Positions 9,001 to 15,552 of a stretch of DNA of 15,552 nt are shown piece after piece (the stretch's first letter is position 1; each line of letters starts with the position of its first letter). The stretch lies in assembly GCA_027596945.1 (NCBI GenBank), contig JADGJH010000663.1, positions 1 to 15,552 on the forward strand, given 5' to 3'. The notes under the pieces are model-generated. The model ran no database searches, was not told the origin of the DNA, and saw nothing but the letters and a program-made list of their open reading frames with translations. Made by a program: the position numbers and the translations under genes. The stretch comes from Physocladia obscura. Lineage: Eukaryota; Chytridiomycota; Chytridiomycetes; Chytridiales; Chytriomycetaceae.

Positions 9001-10042
9001 AAAGGACAAAAACGAAAGAAAAAAATCAAGATTGTTTTTTCTATTTTTTGTATTTTTTTTTTTTTCTTTTGCCTTTTTACACATTCATACCTTCATAACA
9101 ATAATAACAGGAACATCTGAGCTTAAACTGTTATGTTTAAGAACTGTTTTCCCTCCTTTTGCGTATACTACATGAGTTTTCGATTTCTTTTCATGGGTGC
9201 TGGATGTGACGCTGGCACCGATAGCACCAGTTCTATCAGTTTCAACGATAATTCGGTTTTTTGACAGTTGTTCTTGAATGAGAATAACTTTTTCAGTTCC
9301 TCGTACGATAAAGTATCCACCTGATATGAGTTGATTAATCAAAAGGCTGTTGTTTTTTGTTTGCTCTTTTGACATCTGTATAAACACTTAAATACCAGGA
9401 TCCAAAGGGCATTCGCCAACATCGGCAAATTCTGCAGGACTCTTTCCTTCGAGAATACAACGACAACTGCGCAGCATGATTGGCATTCTACCAATGTCGA
9501 GGCCGCGTTTCTTAATTATTTGTCCATTACGGGTGTATTCAATGTCAACAAAAATTAATGCGGCGTAGGTCGTATCGCTAAGGCGGCATTCTTGCGGGGT
9601 CGTGCTGCGAGATAGGTTGCTTTTTGTATCGTGTGTTTGGGGCGAGCCGACGTAAATTTTCTTGAATCTATCAGGGATGAATTATGATATTTCATTTATT
9701 GGTATTGCCATCTGACTTACGTGAGCCAGAAGTGAGGATCTTGATCGGAAGTGACTTTTCTGTTTGCATCGATTATCTTTTGAAGGTCTGTTTGAATAAA
9801 GTAGTTGAAGGAATCGATGTGTTGCTTGACAAGGCCTTTTGTTTGCAAAAACGCGGGAACCAAACGCCACTTGTCCTGATGGATTTGTTGAATGCGTTGA
9901 GTGCACCGGTAACGAACGATATTACCTCGAGAGAATTGACAGGATCAGCCAGTTGTTTGTTGATGAAGCGCAAATCATCACGACCCGTCACATCCGTCTC
10001 GATAGCGGAGGAGGCACGGCCGCGCACAAGAAGTTCCTCCAT
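6022..10042 (-). CDS. POLR3B: DNA-directed RNA polymerase III second-largest subunit (RPC2)
   Basis: Eight exons on the minus strand: 10042-9926, 9875-9721, 9667-9396, 9320-9091, 8979-8597, 8516-7244, 7188-6868 and 6819-6022. Introns are 50, 53, 75, 111, 80, 55 and 48 bp, all GT-AG, and all junctions keep phase. The total is 1182 aa, slightly longer than the usual 1130-1150. Recognisable landmarks: [10 protein letters not shown] near the N-terminus, [50 protein letters not shown] (798-810), [12 protein letters not shown] (943-954), and a C-terminal zinc ribbon CQDC...CQYC (Cys 1129, 1132, 1142, 1145). Details such as DRGFGRC and [14 protein letters not shown] point to Pol III rather than Pol II or Pol I. 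The subunit forms half of the active-site cleft of the enzyme that makes tRNA, 5S rRNA and U6 RNA in the nucleus. Compared with the animal protein there is an insertion of about 23 residues before TTHLEI (around 7560-7650). The start at 10042 is in the first exon; the N-terminal 35 residues are not conserved. Confidence 0.95.
8517..8596 (-). other. RPC2 intron 5 with GT-rich simple sequence
   Basis: This 80-bp intron splits a leucine codon (TT|A) between KRLE and AGDLL. Its 5' half is alternating GT/GA sequence holding three copies of the donor-like hexamer GTGAGT, starting at 8596, 8580 and 8554 on the minus strand. Only the first restores the conserved protein; reading past it meets a TGA at once. 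Confidence 0.8.
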
Positions 10043-10165
10043 ATTGTGTGAGCAATACTAGCAGGAGAACAATTCGGTGTTGGTTGTGTTGGTTGTGAGT
10101 GTGGTTCAAAAGAAAAAGAAAAGGAATCATCAGAATCCTTTGTTTTGTGAATACTGAGCATCAAC
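10043..10165. promoter_or_regulatory. divergent promoter region between RPC2 and the Src1-like gene
   Basis: Only 123 bp separate the two start codons, so both promoters must be here or overlap the genes. No clear TATA box is visible. A tandem 9-mer TTGGTTGTG (10080-10088 and 10089-10097) and related GT-rich sequence up to about 10106 form the only distinctive element. A purine-rich segment follows at 10106-10122. Confidence 0.55.
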
Positions 10166-12823
10166 ATGAAAGCACAAACACCAAAAAAAAAAGCAAAGAC
10201 GGGAAAATCCAAGCTGAGGCTTCCCGACGGCGTTGACGTTGCTTTTGCGCCGGAAACGAAAACAATCGACCAGTTGATTGCAGTGCTCAGCGCAGCTGGC
10301 GTCGAGCTTCCCGTCCAGCGAATGCGCAAGCAAACTTACGTCGATATGTTCGTCAAGTTTATTCAGCCTCTTCTGCTTGCAAATCTTCCTTCGGATTCGG
10401 ACTCTTTTCCAGGACAGGAAACCCCGCGTCGCAAACAGCAAAAACATCTACAGAAAATACAAATACAGCAGCAGCAACCCGAGGAGCAAAACGATCGCCC
10501 CTCGTCGCCTGTCTTTTCTTCCGCAAAACGCGTCTCTTCCTTGTCTGTTTCGGGTGGTTCAACTCCGAACAACACATCCAAAACTGTCTCGAAACCAACA
10601 GCGACACCGTTCGCGAACTCACCGGCAAGGTTCATCAATTTTGAATCCCTTGCGACTCCAGTTAAGAGTCTTCCAAACTTTGCCTCTTCGTCGATAAGTC
10701 TATCACCCGCTCCGCCTATTTTCTCTCCCCCTGTCAAAACACAAACAGAGCCAAGCAGCAGCGTCAACATATCACCATCAGTCACAGATATTCTCAACCA
10801 ATTCGATTCCGACAGTGATAATCCGCATGATTACTCTGACAATGATGAAGACGACTCTGGAGATGCCGATTCCGATTCTCAGAATGGTGCTCAATTGACA
10901 TGGGACACTCTTGAGCCTGGTCTCAATCCGGCATCCCTCGATAGCCCTCCAAAGTCAAGAAAACGGTCGCAACAAAGTAAAAACCGTGATTCAACTCTTT
11001 CTCTGCGCAAATCGCGTCTTTTCGAAGAATCGCCGTCCACTTCTACCCAGTCAAAGTTGGCTCAACCAAAACCAGCTTCGAAAAAGTCAGCAAAGAACCC
11101 ATTAAAATTGAAGCAATCCAAACAATTGAACGTAAAGCTGCCGTCAATATTACTTGTTGTATCAATTATTGCTCTTTTATTGTCAATTTATGTTTTTGCC
11201 TTCATTTCCTTGTGGAGTAATATTAAGTATCGTCCGCACGGCGCAATAAAGCCTGCGACTATATTTTCTGTTACAAACAATTCGATTGTCGATGCTGTGT
11301 TGAATAGAATTGTGCCTGTATCTCGTGAATGCCCTAAGGGCAGTTTTTGCGACGGAAAGGCCGTTGCAAGTTGTGAAGAAACAGATTATACGATAAGATG
11401 GGCGTTTGGAACGCGAACAATTACGAAATATGCACCGAATGGTTGGCAATTTATTGTTCCGACATGGCTGGGCGGTGGAAATCTCGTGGGATGTGCGAAA
11501 GATGTCGCACGGCTGAAGCTTGAGTCACGAAAGCAAGCTCAAGTCGGCAATTTAATTGCATATCTGTAAGTATAATTTTATCCTCTTTTTTTATTCAAAA
11601 ATATTTTTTTCCCCGTTTTCAGGAATGATATTGTACGTAAATGGCTAGGTCAATTGCATTGTAACGAACCAGATCCAGATCCAGAAACCACATCCGAAGA
11701 ACTTGCATTGGCACGCCGTTTTACAGGGAAAACACGCGAAATAACTGGAATGCCAGCAACGGCCGCAAAACGACAGCTTCGTTCATTAATTGGCAACAAA
11801 TGGACCGATGAAAAGTTCAACGAATACTGGAACCTAATCCTCCACAAAATTCTCACAGCCTCAGCGACTGCCCACCAACAACACCACAACCACCCACAAA
11901 ATCCAGAACCAAACACCTCAATCCCTCTATACACAACAGTGGACGAATCTGGCCGTCATCGCCTTTTCAAAACCACAAGCCCACTTCTGAAATCATGGAG
12001 TTGCTCAGCACGCCATGCAGTCCACATAACACTACAAACCCACTACCGGACAATCACTGCAATCCTAATCGCTCTCGCAGGCGCCACGTTCTATGCAATT
12101 AATCGTGCGGCAGCAGCACGTGACGCGGGTGTCGTTGCAACTTTAGTGGAAGATGTTCTCGACACGTTGCATACGGAAAGCGAGAACCACCGCATAGATC
12201 CCGCGCGACACCCTGTTCCAGGACTCAGCGTTGCAATGGTGCGGGACCATTTCTTGCAAATTCGGATGTCATCGGCGGCAGCGACAAACACCAATAATGC
12301 AATTGCACTGGACTCGTATGGATATGCAGCAAATCTTGTTGATGAGCATGCACGCACGCGGTGGACTGTTGCGGACGCGGGGATGCGAGATCGGGTTTGG
12401 AGTGCAGTTAGTAAGATTGTGGTACGAAACGCCAATGTGCGCGAGACTGTTTTGGAGGTTGGAGGAGAAGAAGATGTTGTGTGGCAGTGGATTGGTAGTT
12501 TTGCGTTGAGTCCAAAAAAAAGGAATATGGTTGTTCCTGGGGGTAGCAGTAGTGGTGTATACGGCGGAAACTATTTGCCAGGAAAGATATCTTTTGAAAA
12601 AGGTGGGGCTGTTGTTGTTGAAGACGGTAAAGGAGGGAGAAGGGGTTTGATGCATAATGAAGATGATGATGCCGTTGTTGGATCGCCTGTCTTGGAAGCC
12701 AAAGCCAGAAAACTTGGGGGTATTAGTGGGCCACCTGTTCCATCTTTTTTGAGATCGAAACTAGATGTTGATGCTAGCAGTAGAAGTGGCGGAAGCAATG
12801 ATGTGCTATATCCTTCCCTTTGA
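10166..12823 (+). CDS. Heh/Src1/Man1-like inner nuclear membrane protein
   Basis: Two exons, 10166-11565 and 11623-12823, with a 57-bp intron (GTAAGT...TTTTCAG) that splits a leucine codon; product 866 aa. Residues about 32-70 look like a HeH/LEM-type helical motif (TIDQLIAVLSAAGVELPVQ). Residues 80-320 are low-complexity: Gln-rich, Ser/Pro-rich, an acidic Asp/Ser patch near 215-240, then basic Lys/Arg clusters that could hold nuclear import signals. A first membrane segment is at about 325-350, after several lysines. The Man1-Src1 C-terminal domain begins with CPKGSFCDG (Cys 389, 395) and continues through NDIVRKWLGQLHC. A second membrane segment is at about 605-627, followed by a winged-helix-like region (RTRWTVADAGMRDRVW). 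The last 90 or so residues are Gly/Ser-rich and unrecognised. Proteins of this type tether chromatin, especially rDNA and telomeres, and help nuclear pore assembly. That role is inferred from domain order; both membrane segments and the MSC domain are well supported. Confidence 0.85.
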
Positions 12824-13010
12824 ATGAAAAAATGAATGAAGTTGAAAGATAATTTGCAAATTTTTCAAAGGAAAGAAATATTGTTAACAAGACTTAAGAA
12901 GCCAATCGTCACTGATAGTTACAATGTTGGGATATTATTTATTTTGAGATGTGCTAGGTCGCAGTAGCTTGTTCTAGTAGTCATCAAATCTTGTGATTTG
13001 AAGGTCTTCA

Positions 13011-13053
13011 TTTTTTTATTAGTTATTCAAAATTACAAAAACTAATAAAAAAA
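13011..13053. repeat. perfect 14-bp inverted repeat with poly(A)-signal cores
   Basis: Arms 13011-13024 and 13040-13053 are exact reverse complements around a 15-base loop. The right arm contains AATAAA on the plus strand and the left arm contains it on the minus strand. Lying between convergent genes, it could serve as a two-way 3' end signal, though such AT-rich palindromes also arise by chance. Confidence 0.6.
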
Positions 13054-13348
13054 AGTATCATCACAATCCAGTAAATACTAATACAATGTACGCGTAAACT
13101 TACTTAATGCTATAAAGGTTACTCGGTAATAAATTCATGAATGCAAAGATAAAGTCTATAATTTGATGGAGAACAAAATGCTGTTTTAACAGACAACGAT
13201 AATAAGTTTGGAAAAACCACGACTCGAAATCAATCAATAAATTGTTTACAGTCAACAAAATACTTACAGTTGGCTTCAGTTTGCATTCAAACTAGGTTGT
13301 TTTGGGATTTTTGTTAATTTTTGTTAATGAAAACCGAATTTCTCTATT

Positions 13349-13354
13349 TTTATT
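13349..13354 (-). terminator. poly(A)-signal-like AATAAA of the GH28 gene
   Basis: AATAAA on the minus strand, about 42 bp after the GH28 stop codon. Position is plausible for a short 3' UTR; motif evidence only. Confidence 0.4.
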
Positions 13355-13396
13355 TTCTTTGATTTATCAAACAGGAAGAAATATAACATTCAAAAA

Positions 13397-15385
13397 TCAA
13401 AATAGAGCAACTGCCGTGGCGAAAATAACAAAAATATTTGACATGGCCGAAATACTGTTGGTGGACTTACTCAAAATGTTTGTCGGGGCAACATAAGATT
13501 GCGTTGCGCCGGTTTCGGTCTCAACATCAGAAGTTGGATTTGAAGCGTCGTCGGTTGTTAAAGTGCTCGTTCCGCAACTGGCTGTACTCGTAAGCGGACC
13601 GTCTGCGCAAGTGAAGCCCAAATTTTCCAAATCAGTCGCATCGAATACATCTGGTTTGCATAAAGCACTCGTTTCAACTCCAGGAGAAGAGACGTTGATG
13701 TCACAGAACGTGATATCAGTTGCTAATTTTTTTTAGTTTTTTAATTTTTAATTTTTAATTTTTTCGGACTAAATCTTTTATCAATTATCATCTTACCAGA
13801 ACGGTTGTAAAGATCCAAGATTATAGCATCGCCTTCGCTAATACCTTCAACATAATTCCAGCACGGGTTCGAGATGCAACTTCCATCCGCTGTTCATTTG
13901 ATGTTAGAAAAAAAAAATACATGGCAGTTGAGAAAAAAAAATAAAAACAAAAACACATACTCCAGTTTTTGTTGAAAGTTCCGTGGAAATTTGAAAAATG
14001 AAAATCAATTACACCGGTGCTGTTTGTGCTCGTGACATTTGGCTTGCCGACACTTTGGTCATAGTAGTTTTGAGTAATGAAAATTGGAATTGAGACATTA
14101 ATCAATTTGAAGTTGCGGTACGTGACATTCTTGGCTGATTGTTTGCATATTAGTTTTTTTAACAAAAAAAGCGATTCATGGATTGTTATTTTTCAAAAGT
14201 ATACCATTTCCATTTCCTCCAGTCCAAGACTTGAAACGGGCGCCATATACTGCGCCATCCATAGTAACATCTTCGACCAAAACCTTGTGACAAAAAAATA
14301 CTCGGTCAAGGAACAAATTTAGAGGCAAAAAAAAAAAAAAAAGGCTTACATTCTCAACGTAGTCAAATTCACCGCCCTTACCCAAACTTCCAATACTCAT
14401 GCCATGGCTGGAGAACCCGGCATATGCTTTGCTAACATGAATATCTTTTGCTCCAGCAACGATCGAGACCGCGTCATCTCCGTTATATCCAAAGTATCCA
14501 CGCACGGTGATGTTATGCCCTCCCGCGTTGATACCATCAGTGTTGAATGGAAATGTTCTGGTTTCATCACGTGTTGAATTACTCGGTCTGTTGTCGCTGT
14601 AGTGATTTTCAATCAAAATATTGTTGTTTGGAACCAGCCACGACCATGCAATCATCTGTATTTGATTTCAACTTTATATAAAAAACTAATAAATGAAAAC
14701 ATTTGTGAACATACGCTATGGTGTTTCAAATTTTCAATATATCCATTGTTAACATTAAACGTGGCGAGTCTAGGGCGGTAGGCCTGTGATGACATATTTA
14801 AAAGTTTTAGCCAAATTATATTACTTGAATAGGTACTACTAACCGAGCTTGGCAAACCCCACCATTGCTCGCCATATCCTTCAAACCAACCCCAATTTGG
14901 ATCTTCAGAGCCGTGAATAGAGACCTGGTTTCCTTGGAAAAAGAACCAAGATTTTCCGTAGAGCTATATAAAAGTCAGAATATATCCGTTATTAAGAACC
15001 ACACTCAACAGATTTCGCAGTCAATTTGGCGACTTGCCCCTCAATCGCAGTCATGTTTGTCGAAAGCTGGATATTTCCGTTGATTTCAATTCTAACATTG
15101 TCTATAAAAAAAATAAAATTGAGTTGACGGGCAAAGAAGTTGGAAAATTTGCTCACTAAGTCCGAGTGCTTGAATTGGCTGATAGGCGTTGTAAGTGACA
15201 TTCTCTTGAAAAACGATTCTTGAGTTGTTTTGGCATGCCGAAAATGCAGCAACAATAGCAAGTGTGTCGTCAGAATCCGGGTCTCCTTTGGCAACAACGC
15301 AAGTGTTGGCGGCGTTTCCATATCCTCCAAACGAAGAGGCAACTCTGAAAGCGGCCGCCAATGTGGGAATACTGGGTGGGATCAT
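13397..15385 (-). CDS. GH28 polygalacturonase-like glycoside hydrolase with GPI-anchor-like tail
   Basis: Nine exons on the minus strand: 15385-15157, 15101-15010, 14963-14844, 14783-14715, 14655-14350, 14283-14205, 14134-13961, 13889-13797 and 13722-13397. Introns are 55, 46, 60, 59, 66, 70, 71 and 74 bp, all GT-AG and in phase; 495 aa. The four GH28 active-site motifs are in order: NTDGIN (D210), GDDAVSI (D230, D231), SHGMSIGS (H254) and RFKSW (R288, K290). SHGMSIGS resembles exo-type fungal enzymes. These enzymes hydrolyse alpha-1,4 galacturonan or related pectic chains by inversion. Many N-x-S/T sites fit a secreted protein. The C-terminus is Ser/Thr-rich and ends in a short hydrophobic segment (SNIFVIFATAVALF), as in GPI-anchored proteins. 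The proposed N-terminus, MIPPSIPTLAAAF, is only a weak signal peptide. An acceptor-like TTTCAG just inside it leaves room for an upstream first exon, so the start is uncertain. Confidence 0.85.
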
Positions 15386-15552
15386 TTTTTGTGCAAGTGT
15401 TTGTTTGTGTAGCAACTATTCACTTTTCTGGAAATTTATGGGTGGATTCAGTTCCGTGATTGTCGTGATAACACGCATGTTTTTTTTCAAGATTTTTTTC
15501 AGGGCTTTATGCTAGATTTTCCAGAAAATTATTTAACCAAAGACCTTTGAAA

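Larger units (their letters stand above)
12824..13396. other. intergenic region between convergent Src1-like and GH28 genes
   Basis: No gene is supported in these 573 bp; it is AT-rich and holds the 3' ends of two convergent genes. Several AATAAA motifs occur on the plus strand (for example 13044-13049 and 13128-13133) and TTTATT, the minus-strand equivalent, at 13349-13354. A small hairpin (12984-12990 with 12995-13001) and a longer one (13011-13053) lie in the left half. Confidence 0.6.

Noticed and set aside
6022..10042. Identity as RNA polymerase II subunit RPB2 or Pol I subunit RPA2
   Set aside because: Segments such as [21 protein letters not shown] and the short C-terminal zinc ribbon agree with the Pol III subunit.
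9684..10061. Open frame of 125 codons on the plus strand over the first RPC2 exons
   Set aside because: The minus strand gives conserved Pol III residues with exact splice sites; the plus frame has no recognisable family.
10363..10797. Long open frame (144 codons) on the minus strand opposite the Src1-like gene
   Set aside because: It is antisense to the low-complexity part of a well-supported gene and has cysteine- and arginine-rich composition typical of a shadow frame.
12269..12655. 128-codon minus-strand frame over the Src1-like C-terminal half
   Set aside because: It lies opposite the conserved winged-helix-like region and has no domain or splice support.
14327..14342. A16 run as a retrotransposed poly(A) tail
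   Set aside because: It lies within a properly bounded GH28 intron where it is a T run on the sense strand, with no target-site duplication or inserted copy.

Overview
This is eukaryotic nuclear DNA from a small, gene-dense genome. It holds seven protein-coding genes, most of them cut by short GT-AG introns. I reconstructed 24 introns by joining conserved protein segments in frame; they run from 46 to 121 bp and most are 48-75 bp. TAA, TAG and TGA all end genes, so the code looks standard. The gene set (RNA polymerase III subunit, Man1/Src1-type inner nuclear membrane protein, histone methyltransferases, GPI-tailed GH28 pectinase) fits a fungus-like or osmotrophic microbial eukaryote such as a chytrid-grade fungus or a heterotrophic stramenopile. 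The lineage cannot be fixed from sequence alone, because the RAP-domain repeat protein at the left end is a type more familiar from algae, stramenopiles and alveolates.

Layout. 1-836 is AT-rich non-coding DNA with an imperfect foldback. 837-2925 (+) encodes an organelle-type RNA-binding protein: presequence, about nine 37-39-residue helical repeats and a C-terminal RAP domain. 3027-3965 (+) is a compact pre-SET/SET/post-SET methyltransferase resembling the SETMAR methyltransferase half, in four exons. 4155-4925 (+) is a second, divergent SET protein without introns. 4957-5976 (-) is a PHOSPHO-type HAD phosphatase in five exons, converging on the SET gene with 31 bp between stop codons. 6022-10042 (-) is the second-largest subunit of RNA polymerase III (RPC2/POLR3B) in eight exons, complete at 1182 codons. 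Its stop lies only 45 bp upstream of the phosphatase start. 10166-12823 (+) is a Heh/Src1/Man1-like inner nuclear membrane protein, divergent from RPC2 across 123 bp. 12824-13396 is an intergenic stretch with hairpins. 13397-15385 (-) is a GH28 polygalacturonase-like enzyme in nine exons with a GPI-anchor-like tail.

The genes do not form one pathway. Four (two SET proteins, RPC2, Src1-like) concern chromatin, transcription or the nuclear envelope. The repeat/RAP protein probably serves organelle RNA, the phosphatase is metabolic, and the GH28 enzyme is secreted or wall-associated. I see no tRNA, rRNA, CRISPR array, transposon or prokaryotic operon. The most interesting points are the repeat/RAP protein, the two neighbouring SET genes of different classes, the very tight gene packing, the weak secretion signal of the GH28 enzyme and the foldback near 374-467.
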